Below are positions 37,998-46,951 of a DNA stretch of 59,462 nucleotides, one piece after another. Both the position numbers and the translations under genes were made by a program. The notes below the pieces were generated by a model. The model saw nothing but the letters and a program-made list of their open reading frames with translations. It searched no databases and was not told where the DNA came from. Numbering within the stretch: position 1 is the stretch's first letter; each line of letters opens with the position of its first letter. This DNA is from Streptomyces yangpuensis. GTDB lineage: Bacteria > Actinomycetota > Actinomycetes > Streptomycetales > Streptomycetaceae. Location: positions 393,849 to 453,310 of the forward strand of contig NZ_LBMK01000002.1 of the NCBI RefSeq assembly GCF_001005295.1, written 5' to 3'.

Positions 37998-38061
37998 GTG
38001 CGCAGGCTATCGGGCCCCACCGACACCCCGTCAGGCTCCCGCACAGTGTCGCAACCTCCTC

Positions 38062-38349
38062 GCCCAGGCCCTTGCGGGCGTAGGTGAAGACCGACCCGGC
38101 CTGCGGGGCGACCCGCACCATCTGCGCGTAGGAGAACGCCGTGAAGGCCATCGCGACCGTCGCGACGAGGTAGACGAGCGCCACGGCACCGTGCGACGCG
38201 GCGTCGAGCGCTCCGAAGACCCCGACCGGCGCCATCGGGGCGATGAACAGCAGCCCGTAGACGACCAGGTCCCGGAAGCCGAGACTCCGCCGCAGCGCGG
38301 CGGACGACCCTGACGCCGGGGCCCTGCCGGAATCCGTGGCGGACGCCAT
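38062..38349 (-). pseudogene. N-terminal remnant of an APC-family amino-acid permease
   Basis: About 95 codons read as the start of an amino acid/polyamine transporter: a short polar N-terminus, [20 protein letters not shown], a second helix VALVYLVATVAMAFTAFSYAQM, then RVAPQAGSVFTYARKGLGE, the classic end of APC helix 3. After KGLGE the frame stays open but no longer resembles a permease and runs antisense-like through xseA. The remaining 10 or so helices are missing, so this is a deletion remnant. ATG 38349 and its promoter seem intact and face away from ispH. Confidence 0.75.
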
Positions 38350-38453
38350 CAGTCCTCCGGGTGATGGGTGGGGCGTGCGTGCGAAGCCTCCCGGTCAGTC
38401 TCTGCCGAACGGGCGACGTTCGGCCTGCTGGAGACCCCCGTACGATGGAGCAC

Positions 38454-39449
38454 ATGACTGCTCCCGCCCCTGCTCCCGCTTCCCGCCGTGTCCTGCTCGC
38501 CGCGCCCCGCGGCTACTGCGCGGGCGTGGACCGAGCCGTGATCGCCGTCGAGAAAGCCCTTGAGCAGTACGGGGCGCCGGTGTACGTCCGGCACGAGATC
38601 GTGCACAACAAGTACGTCGTCCAGACGCTGGAGCGGAAGGGCGCCATCTTCGTCGAGCGGACGGAGGAGGTGCCCGAGGGCAACATCGTGATGTTCTCCG
38701 CGCACGGCGTGGCCCCCGTCGTCCACGAGGAGGCCGCGCGCGGCAAGCTCGCGACGATCGACGCGACGTGCCCGCTGGTCACCAAGGTGCACAAGGAAGC
38801 CATCCGGTACGCCAACGAGGACTTCGACATCCTCCTCATCGGCCACGAGGGCCACGAGGAGGTCATCGGCACCTCCGGCGAGGCCCCGGACCACATCACC
38901 ATCGTCGACGGCCCGCACGACGTGGACAAGGTCACCGTCCGCGACGAGTCGAAGGTCGTCTGGCTCTCGCAGACCACGCTGTCGGTCGACGAGACCATGG
39001 AGACCGTCGACGCCCTGAAGACCAAGTTCCCCCTGCTCGTCTCGCCGCCGAGCGACGACATCTGCTACGCCACCTCGAACCGGCAGGCCGCCGTCAAGGT
39101 GATGGGCGCCGACTCCGACCTGGTGATCGTCGTCGGCTCGAAGAACTCCTCGAACTCGATCCGGCTGGTCGAGGTCGCCAAGGACGCCGGCGCCAAGGCC
39201 GCGTACCTCGTCGACTTCGCGAGCGAGATCGACGAGGCCTGGCTGGAGGGCGTCACCACCGTCGGCCTCACCTCGGGCGCCTCGGTGCCGGAGGTCCTGG
39301 TCGAGGAGGTCCTGGAGTGGCTGGCCGCGCGCGGCTACGCCGACGTGGAGATCGTCAAGACGGCCGAGGAGCACATCACCTTCTCCCTGCCCAAGGAACT
39401 CCGCCGCGACCTGCGCGCCGAGGCCGCGGAACTGGTCGCCGACAAGTAA
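38454..39449 (+). CDS. ispH: 4-hydroxy-3-methylbut-2-enyl diphosphate reductase IspH (LytB)
   Basis: 331-residue iron-sulfur enzyme, last step of the methylerythritol phosphate pathway, giving isopentenyl and dimethylallyl diphosphate. Cluster cysteines are C22 in [10 protein letters not shown]106 in [10 protein letters not shown] and C204 in [11 protein letters not shown]. Other family motifs ([23 protein letters not shown]) are intact. I chose ATG 38454: TACGAT at 38441-38446 sits seven bases upstream, so the mRNA is probably leaderless; ATG 38445 is also in frame. The product feeds the isoprenyl transferase encoded near 6 kb among others. Confidence 0.95.
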   Translation: MTAPAPAPASRRVLLAAPRGYCAGVDRAVIAVEKALEQYGAPVYVRHEIVHNKYVVQTLERKGAIFVERTEEVPEGNIVMFSAHGVAPVVHEEAARGKLATIDATCPLVTKVHKEAIRYANEDFDILLIGHEGHEEVIGTSGEAPDHITIVDGPHDVDKVTVRDESKVVWLSQTTLSVDETMETVDALKTKFPLLVSPPSDDICYATSNRQAAVKVMGADSDLVIVVGSKNSSNSIRLVEVAKDAGAKAAYLVDFASEIDEAWLEGVTTVGLTSGASVPEVLVEEVLEWLAARGYADVEIVKTAEEHITFSLPKELRRDLRAEAAELVADK

Positions 39450-39464
39450 CTCCTTTCGTACGGT

Positions 39465-40211
39465 ATGTCCATGCAGATCTTCGGCGTGGACATCGGCGGA
39501 TCCGGGATCAAGGGCGCTCCCGTGGACCTGGAGCGCGGCGACCTGGCACAGGAGCGCCACAAAGTACTGACACCGCAGCCGGCCACCCCCGACGGGGTGG
39601 CCGGCTGTGTCGTCGAGGTGGTGCGCCACTTCGGCTGGGACGGCCCGGTCGGGGTGACCTTCCCCGGCGTGGTCACGGGCGGGGTCACCCGCACGGCGGC
39701 CAACATGGACAAGGCCTGGATCGGAGTGGACACGGCGAAGCTGCTCGCGCGCGAGCTCGGCGGGCAGCAGCCGGTCACCGTCCTGAACGACGCGGACGCG
39801 GCGGGCGTCGCGGAGATGACGCACGGGGCCGGACGCGGGCGCGGCGGCACGGTCCTCCTGCTCACGCTGGGGACCGGCATCGGGAGCGCGCTCTTCACGG
39901 ACGGACGGCTCGTCCCGAACACGGAGCTGGGCCATCTGGAGCTGAAGGGGCACGACGCGGAGACGCGGGCATCGGTGAAGGCCAAGGAGGACGGGGAGCT
40001 CACCTGGGAGCGCTGGGCGCACCGGCTGAGCAAGTACATGCAGCACGTGGAGATGCTGTTCTCCCCGGACCTGTTCATCATCGGCGGCGGCGTCAGCCGC
40101 AAGCCGGAGAAGTTCCTGCCGCTGATCGAGGGCGTGCGGGCCGAGATCGTCCCGGCGGCGCTGCAGAACAACGCGGGCATCGTCGGAGCCGCGATGGCGG
40201 CGAAGAGGTAG
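39465..40211 (+). CDS. ppgK: Polyphosphate glucokinase PpgK
   Basis: 248-residue ROK-like actinobacterial kinase that phosphorylates glucose using polyphosphate (and ATP). Motifs: [12 protein letters not shown] (phosphate 1, residues about 6-17), [17 protein letters not shown] (catalytic Asp), [12 protein letters not shown] (phosphate 2) and [13 protein letters not shown] (sugar-binding Glu and His). Only 15 bp from ispH on the same strand; in S. coelicolor the homologue is SCO5059 (from memory), also next to lytB. Confidence 0.93.
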   Translation: MSMQIFGVDIGGSGIKGAPVDLERGDLAQERHKVLTPQPATPDGVAGCVVEVVRHFGWDGPVGVTFPGVVTGGVTRTAANMDKAWIGVDTAKLLARELGGQQPVTVLNDADAAGVAEMTHGAGRGRGGTVLLLTLGTGIGSALFTDGRLVPNTELGHLELKGHDAETRASVKAKEDGELTWERWAHRLSKYMQHVEMLFSPDLFIIGGGVSRKPEKFLPLIEGVRAEIVPAALQNNAGIVGAAMAAKR

Positions 40212-40277
40212 GCAGGCGAAGAGGCCGGAAGGCGAGAAGGCCGGGAAGGCGCCCCGCGCACTCAGGCGACGGCGTAC

Positions 40278-40799
40278 TCAGGCGACGCGACGGGGGAGGC
40301 GCCGCCGGCCGATGAGCACTGCCTTGCGCACCAGCGCGATGAGGGCGGCCACGAGCGTCCCCGCGTACAGCCAGCCGGCATGCAGGGACAGCGCCGAGAC
40401 CAGCCCCATCAGCTGGCCGCCGAAGCCGCCGGAGCCGCCCGAGATGGGCCACACTCCGGCGGCGAAGGCGATGGGGACGCCGATCGGCGCGGTGATCAGG
40501 TCGGCGGGCCGCACCCAGAGCGCGGTGGCGGCCGCGACGGGCGGGAAGAGCAGCCCGTAGACGAAGAGCGAGGAATCGAACAGCAGCGCGCAGATCCCGG
40601 CGACGAGCACCATGGAGGTGCAGGCGAAGAGCCCGCCGCCGAGGCCCGTCAGCCGGGGGCGGGGCATGCGCACGCGGCGTACGGGCACGGGCCGGGGGGC
40701 GCCGCCGCCCTGGGCGGGCACGCCCGTGGGCCGCGGGCCCCGGCGCTGGGCCGGGGGTCGCTGCGGGTGAGGGGCCGGTCGCGTCCTGTGTTGCTCCAC
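40278..40799 (-). CDS. DUF6542-type membrane protein
   Basis: 173 residues: a Pro/Arg-rich cytosolic N-terminus (about 1-48) and four membrane helices at about 50-72, 74-95, 98-118 and 128-158, separated by a Gly-rich loop (GGSGGFGGQ). This layout matches a family of Streptomyces proteins annotated as DUF6542, always near ychF, with unknown function. Start GTG 40799 with TAGTTT upstream and little ribosome-binding site, so possibly leaderless. Convergent with ppgK, divergent from ychF. Confidence 0.72.
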   Translation of the reverse strand: MEQHRTRPAPHPQRPPAQRRGPRPTGVPAQGGGAPRPVPVRRVRMPRPRLTGLGGGLFACTSMVLVAGICALLFDSSLFVYGLLFPPVAAATALWVRPADLITAPIGVPIAFAAGVWPISGGSGGFGGQLMGLVSALSLHAGWLYAGTLVAALIALVRKAVLIGRRRLPRRVA

Positions 40800-40934
40800 C
40801 CCACCAAACTAGGCGGGAGGGCGGCCGGATCCGGGCCCGGACACGCGTACATCGACCGCCACTCATCGGAAAGTAAACTGTCCGGTGGCCCACTCCCGGG
40901 CCGCCGCCCCCTCCAGCTACGGGAAGTCGCCAAC

Positions 40935-42023
<1,089 letters not shown>

Positions 42024-42059
42024 GCTGGTGAATTAGCACCACGTCGCTGACGTGGCAAA

Positions 42060-42132
42060 CGTGCAGGTCAGAAGGGGTCGGCTCCGTCGGGAGTCGGCCC
42101 CTTGTGGTTTTCCGTGCTGGGATGGTGCCGGG
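42060..42132. repeat. 72-bp hairpin repeat, copy 1
   Basis: Unit built from CGTGCAGGTCAGAAGGGGTCGG, a 14-bp hairpin (42074-42103 with G-U pairs) and a tail CGTGCTGGGATGGTGCCGGG starting 53 bases from the unit start. Copies 2 (42928-43000) and 3 (43285-43357) have the same order and spacing. The hairpin can also act as a terminator for ychF. A smaller stem, CCACGTC-GCT-GACGTGG at 42039-42055, precedes it. Confidence 0.7.
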
Positions 42133-42180
42133 ATATCTGACTATCCGTCAGCCGTTCGACCCGGCCGGAGGGCGCCGAGA

Positions 42181-42202
42181 GTGGTACGTTATTAGGTACC
42201 AC
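42181..42202 (+). promoter_or_regulatory. Palindromic operator of the yefM-yoeB operon
   Basis: GTGGTAC (42181-42187) and GTACCAC (42196-42202) form a perfect inverted repeat with an 8-base spacer, 28 bp upstream of the antitoxin start. YefM autoregulates through such repeats of short TAC-containing half-sites, and the spacer TTATTA could be part of the -10 box. Confidence 0.7.
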
Positions 42203-42230
42203 TTGAGGGATGGGGAGATGGGGTCAGGTC

Positions 42231-42512
42231 ATGTCCATAACCGCGAGCGAAGCCCGCAAGGAACTCTTTCCGCTGATCAAGAAGGTCAATGAGAATCACG
42301 AGGCCATCGAGATCGTCTCGAAGCACGGCAACGCCGTGCTCGTCTCGGCCGAGGACTATGCGGCGCTGCGTGAGGGCTCGTACCTGCTGCGGTCTCCGGC
42401 GAATGCCCGGCGGTTGCTCAAGGCGTACGAGAACGCCCTGGCCCACATCAACGTGTCGGAGCGCGAGCTGATCGATCCGGACGCAGCGGACGCAGGTGCG
42501 GATGCCGCGTGA
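42231..42512 (+). CDS. yefM: YefM-type antitoxin (Phd/YefM family)
   Basis: 93-residue antitoxin. The N-terminal DNA-binding domain ([21 protein letters not shown], residues 1-21; [18 protein letters not shown], about 32-49) is the standard Phd/YefM fold. The C-terminal acidic helical tail should wrap the YoeB toxin and occlude its active site. ATG 42231 is the family start; an ATG 21 bp upstream has no support. The last codons overlap the toxin start (GTGA), coupling their translation. The pair stands between two 72-bp repeats. Confidence 0.9.
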   Translation: MSITASEARKELFPLIKKVNENHEAIEIVSKHGNAVLVSAEDYAALREGSYLLRSPANARRLLKAYENALAHINVSERELIDPDAADAGADAA

Positions 42513-42763
42513 GGCTTGTCTTTGAGGATCAGGGCTGGGAGGACTACACGTCCTGGCTCAAGAACGACCGCAAGATGCTCGCCCGGATCAACAAGCTCAT
42601 CGAGGACGTCAGGCGTGACCCCTTCGCGGGGATCGGCAAGCCGGAGCCGCTGAAGTACCACCTGCCTGGGGTGTGGTCGCGGCGGATCGATGACGAGCAT
42701 CGCCTCGTCTACCTGGTGACGGACAGGGAGATCGTCATCCTCGCGGCTCGGTATCACTACTGA
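42509..42763 (+). CDS. yoeB: YoeB-type mRNA interferase toxin (Txe/YoeB family)
   Basis: 84-residue RelE-superfamily endoribonuclease that cuts mRNA in the ribosomal A site. The family's catalytic set is conserved at the same positions as in E. coli YoeB: E46 in GKPEPLK, R65 in DEHRLVY, and the C-terminal H83-Y84. The toxin therefore looks active, held in check by the antitoxin encoded upstream with a 4-base overlap. Confidence 0.9.
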   Translation: MRLVFEDQGWEDYTSWLKNDRKMLARINKLIEDVRRDPFAGIGKPEPLKYHLPGVWSRRIDDEHRLVYLVTDREIVILAARYHY

Positions 42764-42927
42764 GCTCTCATGCAATGCGGGCGGTGCTGGTAGGTGCCTC
42801 CCGTGCTGAGATGGTGCTGGGAGGGGCTGCTCCCGAACAGCGTTTCCGCAGGTCGCAGCACTGCACTCGACGTTCCGCTGCAATGCGTAGTCATGCGCTT
42901 GCTGTGCGTTAGGCATTGAGTCAAGCG
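42764..42927. other. A stretch without a gene between the toxin gene and repeat copy 2
   Basis: This part holds no supportable ORF. It contains CGTGCTGAGATGGTGCTGGG (42802-42821), nearly identical to the tail of repeat copy 1, so it may be the end of a fourth copy whose hairpin part is lost. Confidence 0.45.
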
Positions 42928-43000
42928 TGCACGTCAGAAGGGGTCGGACTCTTTCGAGTCCGACCCCTTTGTCGTCACCGTGCCGGATGGGTGCTGGATA
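42928..43000. repeat. 72-bp hairpin repeat, copy 2
   Basis: Starts CGTGCACGTCAGAAGGGGTCGG, 21 of 22 bases identical to copy 1. The hairpin is a perfect 14-bp stem (42939-42952 with 42957-42970, loop TTTC). The tail CGTGCCGGATGGGTGCTGGA is at the same distance as in copy 1. Confidence 0.75.
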
Positions 43001-43119
43001 TTCACGGTAGCGGCTGTGGCCACCTCAGGTGAGGTGCTCCTGGGCGCCTGATTCTCACGTTTTGCCAGCTACCGCAAAAGCCGCTGACGCGGGGTTGGGG
43101 CTCCGACTGGGCTCGCGTC

Positions 43120-43242
43120 ATGGACGCTGTCGAGCAGGCAGGGCGTGAAGAGATCTTGCGCCGACAGAAGGCGAGTTCGGCTGCCTGCGACGAGATGGTT
43201 GCCGGTTGCGGGGAGGGTGGCGCAGGCGAGCGCCCTGGTTGA
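43120..43242 (+). pseudogene. Decayed ORF fragment between repeats 2 and 3
   Basis: A 40-codon ORF (MDAVEQAGREEILRRQKASS..., then a Gly-rich frameshifted end) has helical, charged amino-acid use like a real protein. Sensible peptide sequence continues upstream in the same frame without a start (LTRGWGSDWARV) and downstream in another frame (LVEAQLRHVAAH). This looks like the eroded C-terminus of a larger gene. I cannot name the family. Confidence 0.35.
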
Positions 43243-43284
43243 GGCGCAGCTTCGCCACGTGGCAGCACATCGGTGATCTGGCAG

Positions 43285-43357
43285 ACATGCAGGAGACGGG
43301 GTCCGGCTCTTCGGAGCCGGACCTCTTGGTTTGCACCGTGCTGGATTCGTGCGGCAT
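43285..43357. repeat. 72-bp hairpin repeat, copy 3
   Basis: More diverged copy: CATGCAGGAGACGGGGTCCGG, a 10-bp perfect stem (43300-43309 with 43314-43323, loop TTCG) and a tail CGTGCTGGATTCGTGCGGCA. It lies 28 bp downstream of the minus-strand purM stop and may terminate that transcript. Confidence 0.6.
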
Positions 43358-43384
43358 TCGGGTCCTGCCCGGCGGCCAGTCGCG

Positions 43385-44458
43385 TCAGGCCGGGTGGGCG
43401 CCGGTGAGGGCCGCTCCGGTGGTGTGGTCGCCGCGCTCGGTGATCTCGCCCGCGACCCAGGCCTCGACGCCCCGGTCCGCCAGCGTGGTCAGCGCGGCGC
43501 CGACCGATCCGGCCGGCACCACCGCGATCATGCCGACCCCCATGTTCAGGGTCTTCTCCAGCTCCGGTCGCTCCACCTGCCCGGCCTTGCCGACCAGGTC
43601 GAACACCGCACCGGGCGCCCACGTCGAACGGTCCACCCGCGCGTGCAGCCCGTCCGGGACCACCCGGGCCAGGTTCGCCGCCAGACCGCCACCGGTGATG
43701 TGGCTGAACGCGTGCACCTCGGCCGTCCGCGTCAGCGCCAGGCAGTCCGGCGAGTAGATCTTCGTCGGCTCCAGCAGCTCCTCGCCCAGCGTCCGCCCGA
43801 ACTCCTCCACCCGCTGCTCCAGACGCATCCCCGCCCGCTCCAGCAGCACGTGCCGCACCAGCGAGTACCCGTTGGAGTGAAGACCGGAGGCCGCCATCGC
43901 GATCACCGCGTCCCCCGTACGGATGCGATCGGCGCCCAGCAGCCGGTCCGCCTCCACCACACCCGTGCCCGCACCGGCGACATCGAAGTCGTCCGGCCCC
44001 AGCAGCCCCGGGTGCTCGGCCGTCTCCCCGCCCACCAGCGCGCAGCCGGCCAGCACACAGCCCTCCGCGATGCCCTTGACGATCGCCGCGACCCGCTCCG
44101 GGTGGACCTTGCCGACACAGATGTAGTCGGTCATGAACAGCGGCTCCGCGCCGCACACCACGATGTCGTCCATCACCATCGCCACCAGGTCATGGCCGAT
44201 GGTGTCGTACACCCCCATCCGGCGGGCGATGTCGACCTTCGTCCCCACCCCGTCGGTCGCCGACGCCAGCAGCGGACGCTCGTAACGCTTCAGGGCGGAG
44301 GCGTCGAAGAGCCCGGCGAACCCACCCAGACCGCCCAGGACTTCGGGGCGGTCGGCCTTCCTCACCCACTCCTTCATCAGTTCGACGGCCCGGTCGCCCG
44401 CTTCGATGTCGACGCCCGCGGCCGCGTAGCTCGCACCGGTGTCAGAGGTCACGGTCAT
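43385..44458 (-). CDS. purM: Phosphoribosylformylglycinamidine cyclo-ligase PurM (AIR synthetase)
   Basis: 357-residue enzyme that uses ATP to close the imidazole ring of FGAM, giving 5-aminoimidazole ribonucleotide. The sequence is near textbook for Streptomyces: YAAAGVDIEAGDRAVELM, ATDGVGTKVDIA, the conserved HDLVAMVMDDI, CALVGGETAEHPG and SHITGGGLAANLAR. Start ATG 44458, though GTG 44452 is better spaced after AAAGG. It is the last gene of the minus-strand island operon, 28 bp after the OleD-like gene. It might be the housekeeping gene or a cluster-borne copy; it differs from typical versions only at scattered positions. Confidence 0.93.
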   Translation of the reverse strand: MTVTSDTGASYAAAGVDIEAGDRAVELMKEWVRKADRPEVLGGLGGFAGLFDASALKRYERPLLASATDGVGTKVDIARRMGVYDTIGHDLVAMVMDDIVVCGAEPLFMTDYICVGKVHPERVAAIVKGIAEGCVLAGCALVGGETAEHPGLLGPDDFDVAGAGTGVVEADRLLGADRIRTGDAVIAMAASGLHSNGYSLVRHVLLERAGMRLEQRVEEFGRTLGEELLEPTKIYSPDCLALTRTAEVHAFSHITGGGLAANLARVVPDGLHARVDRSTWAPGAVFDLVGKAGQVERPELEKTLNMGVGMIAVVPAGSVGAALTTLADRGVEAWVAGEITERGDHTTGAALTGAHPA

Positions 44459-44486
44459 GCCTTTCGGAGAAGTGCGGGACGGCGGG

Positions 44487-45374
44487 TCACCACGCGCCGG
44501 CGCCGTCGAAGGAGGTGGGCGCCGGGTCGAAGCCGAGGTCCCGGCGCGCGGCGCCCAGGGCGAGGGTGCGTTCCACCGCGAGGTGGCTGATCGCGTAGCG
44601 GGTGAGCCGCGGCGGGCGGGGCCGCCGGGCGAGCCGCCACGCGGTCTCGGCTGCCACGGCGGCGGCGTCCGCGGCCCGGACGGGCAGGCATCGCAGGCGT
44701 ACCCGGATGCCGCGCGCGGCCAGCAGCTCGCGCAGCGCCTCCCCCACGGGTACCGGCTCGGCGTCCGCGACGTTGTAGGTGCCGGGCGGGGCGGCGGGGT
44801 CGCAGGCACGCAGAGCGGCGGCGGTGAGGTTGCCGATGTGCGTGAGGGACTGTGCGGCCGTGCCGTCGCCGGGCAGGAACAGGGAGCCGCCGCGCACGGC
44901 GCCGAGCACCCGGGGCAGCAGGGTCCGGTCGCCCGGGCCGTACACGGCGTGCGGGCGCAGCACCACGGTGTCGGGGCGCCCGTCGAGGGCGCGTTCGGCG
45001 GCGGCTTTGGACGCGGCGTACGGGGTGAGGTAGCGGCGGACGGGGGCCTCGGACTCGTCGGCGTGGACGGTCGGACGGAAGGGGTCGTACACGCTCGCGG
45101 TGGAGATGTGGACCAGCCGGGTGCCGGGGAAGGACGCGGCGACGTGCCGGGTGCCGGCGAGGTTGGCCCTCCACACCGGGCCGGGGGCGCCCCAGTCGCT
45201 CACGGCAGCCGCCGCGTGCACCACCGCGTCGACCCGGGGGGCGCCGGCCCACCGGCCGGCGGCGAGGTCCCAGTCGGCGCGGGTGAGGGCGTGGACGGTC
45301 CAGCCGCGCTCGGCCGCCGCGCGGCAGACCGCGCCGCCGACGAAGCCACGTGCGCCGGTGACGGCGATCCTCAT
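44487..45374 (-). CDS. NAD-dependent epimerase/dehydrogenase, OleD-like beta-keto acid reductase
   Basis: 295-residue extended short-chain dehydrogenase. The NAD(P)-binding TGARGFVG at residues 7-14, VVHAAAAVSDWG (about 52-63), LVHISTASVYD with the active-site Ser/Thr, and YAASK (Tyr and Lys of the catalytic triad) are intact. The AAVSDWG-like segment and the 3-beta-HSD-like layout match OleD, which reduces the beta-keto acid made by OleA to a beta-hydroxy acid. The start overlaps the stop of the OleC-like gene (ATGA), so the two are coupled, as oleC-oleD are in many genomes. Confidence 0.8.
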   Translation of the reverse strand: MRIAVTGARGFVGGAVCRAAAERGWTVHALTRADWDLAAGRWAGAPRVDAVVHAAAAVSDWGAPGPVWRANLAGTRHVAASFPGTRLVHISTASVYDPFRPTVHADESEAPVRRYLTPYAASKAAAERALDGRPDTVVLRPHAVYGPGDRTLLPRVLGAVRGGSLFLPGDGTAAQSLTHIGNLTAAALRACDPAAPPGTYNVADAEPVPVGEALRELLAARGIRVRLRCLPVRAADAAAVAAETAWRLARRPRPPRLTRYAISHLAVERTLALGAARRDLGFDPAPTSFDGAGAW

Positions 45375-46951
45375 CGCACCGGCTCCGTCCCCCGGGCGGC
45401 GCCGCGGCGCAGCCGGTCGCGGAGCGCGTCGCGGTCCGGTTTGCGGGAGCGGCCGGCGACCGGGACGCGGTCCAGGACCACCACGTCGTCGGGGAGCACG
45501 GCGGCGTCGAGCAGCGCGGGGAGCCGGCTGCGGACCCGGTCGGCGAGCGACTCCGCTGCGGTGCCCGGCCGTTCGGGGACGAGGACGAGGACGACGCGTT
45601 CGTCGCCGTAGTCGTCGGGGACACCGACGATGACCGCCTCGGCCACCCCGGGCAGGGCGGTGATGGCGGGTTCGTACAGGCCGGGGTAGATGTTGGTGCG
45701 GCCCCGGATGAGCATGTCCTTCTTGCGGCCGTGCAGGACCAGCCGGCCGTCCTCCAGCCGGGCGAGGTCGCCGGTGGCGTGCTCGTCCATGGGGGGACGG
45801 CCGAGGTAGCCGCGGCACAGGTTCGGCCCGGACACCAGCAGTTCGCCGTCCGGGGCGGTGCGGACGGTCACCGAGGGCAGCGGGGTGCCGAGCAGGTCAC
45901 CGGGGCCGTCGTGGGCGAGCTTCTCCGCACCGGTGGCGACGGCGACGGGCAGGATCTCGGTCATCCCGTACACGGCGAGGACGGTGACGCCCGGCAGGGT
46001 GCGGGCGGCGCGGCGGAGCAGCCCGGGAAGGACCGGGGCGCCGCCGAGGACCAGGTACCGGAGGGTCGTGGGCACGGTCGCCTCGCCCCGCTCGACGGCG
46101 TCGAGGACGGCGGGCAGGTCGGCCGGTACGCAGAAGGTGTGGGTGGCGCCGTGCAGCCCGGCGGCGTACCGCACGGGGTCGGCGGCGGGCGCGAAGCCGT
46201 ACGGGGGCATGGTCCAGTGGGCGCCGGTGATGAGGGCGGGGATGCCCAGCATCAGCTGGTCGGTGTGCACGGTGTCGCCGTCGCCCATCCGCAGGGCGTG
46301 TCCGCAGCCAGCCAGGCCGGCGCCGAGAGAACCGCGGGTGTGCACCACGGCCTTGGGGGCGCTGGTGGTGCCCGAGGTGAAGACGACCAGCGCCTCCTGG
46401 CCGGGCGCGGGTCGCGGCCGGAAGGCCCCGGCCGGTCCGGCGGCGAGCCGCCGCGCGGAGAGCGCTCCGGCGGGCACGCCGGGCAGCCTGCGCCCGGCGT
46501 GGATGTGGCGCAGGCCGAGCCGGTGATAGTCCGGCAGCAGCAGTCCCCGGCGCCGGGCCAGCGGGCGGCCGTACCGGGCGGCGGCGTACAGCAGTGACTC
46601 GGCGGCGGCCCAGCGGGGGGCGGCCAGCTCCTTGCGGGCGGCGAACAGTCCGGGCCCGGCGCCCGGGTCGATGAAGACGACGGTGGCGCCCGCCGCGATG
46701 ATGCCCAGGGCGAGGACGACGCCATCGGGACCGGGGCGTACGGAGAACAGCACCCGCTCGCCCGGTACCATGCCCGCCGCGCGCAGCCCGTGCTTGGTGG
46801 CCAGCACGGCGTCGGCGAGCCGACGGTGGCTGAGCGTGGGCCCGCCGGGGCCGGTGAGCGCCGGGGCGTCGCCGCGCCGGCGGGCGGTGTCCATCAGCGC
46901 GGTGAGCACATCGGTGGTGCCGGGGTTGGTGGCGTGCGGGGTGTCGGTCAC
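45371..46951 (-). CDS. AMP-dependent synthetase, OleC-like (beta-lactone synthetase family)
   Basis: 526-residue ANL-superfamily enzyme. Adenylation motifs: A3 VFTSGTTSAPKAVVH, A5 YGMTEI, A7 TGDLARLEDGRLVLHGR, A8 RGRTNIYP and the A10 lysine in GRSRKPDRD. An IDPGAG motif near residue 96, a region in the N-lobe resembling the PEAF-IG-PLAHLARRLL stretch of OleC, and lack of a carrier-protein partner domain place it with OleC/LstC, enzymes that adenylate a beta-hydroxy acid and close it to a beta-lactone. GTG 46951 overlaps the P450 stop. Ordinary acyl-CoA ligase activity cannot be excluded from sequence alone. Confidence 0.78.
   Translation of the reverse strand: MTDTPHATNPGTTDVLTALMDTARRRGDAPALTGPGGPTLSHRRLADAVLATKHGLRAAGMVPGERVLFSVRPGPDGVVLALGIIAAGATVVFIDPGAGPGLFAARKELAAPRWAAAESLLYAAARYGRPLARRRGLLLPDYHRLGLRHIHAGRRLPGVPAGALSARRLAAGPAGAFRPRPAPGQEALVVFTSGTTSAPKAVVHTRGSLGAGLAGCGHALRMGDGDTVHTDQLMLGIPALITGAHWTMPPYGFAPAADPVRYAAGLHGATHTFCVPADLPAVLDAVERGEATVPTTLRYLVLGGAPVLPGLLRRAARTLPGVTVLAVYGMTEILPVAVATGAEKLAHDGPGDLLGTPLPSVTVRTAPDGELLVSGPNLCRGYLGRPPMDEHATGDLARLEDGRLVLHGRKKDMLIRGRTNIYPGLYEPAITALPGVAEAVIVGVPDDYGDERVVLVLVPERPGTAAESLADRVRSRLPALLDAAVLPDDVVVLDRVPVAGRSRKPDRDALRDRLRRGAARGTEPVR

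Noticed and set aside
35704..38061. Long minus-strand frame reading from the permease remnant through xseA and xseB
   Set aside because: Only its first 95 codons resemble a protein; the rest overlaps xseA, xseB and the nitroreductase gene in another frame.
42231..42763. Phd/Doc-type module
   Set aside because: The second protein is a RelE-fold YoeB with E46, R65, H83; no Fic/Doc HxFx(D/E)GNKR motif.
45371..46951. Non-ribosomal peptide synthetase adenylation domain
   Set aside because: No condensation or carrier domain attached, and the N-lobe IDPGAG motif fits OleC better than NRPS A domains.
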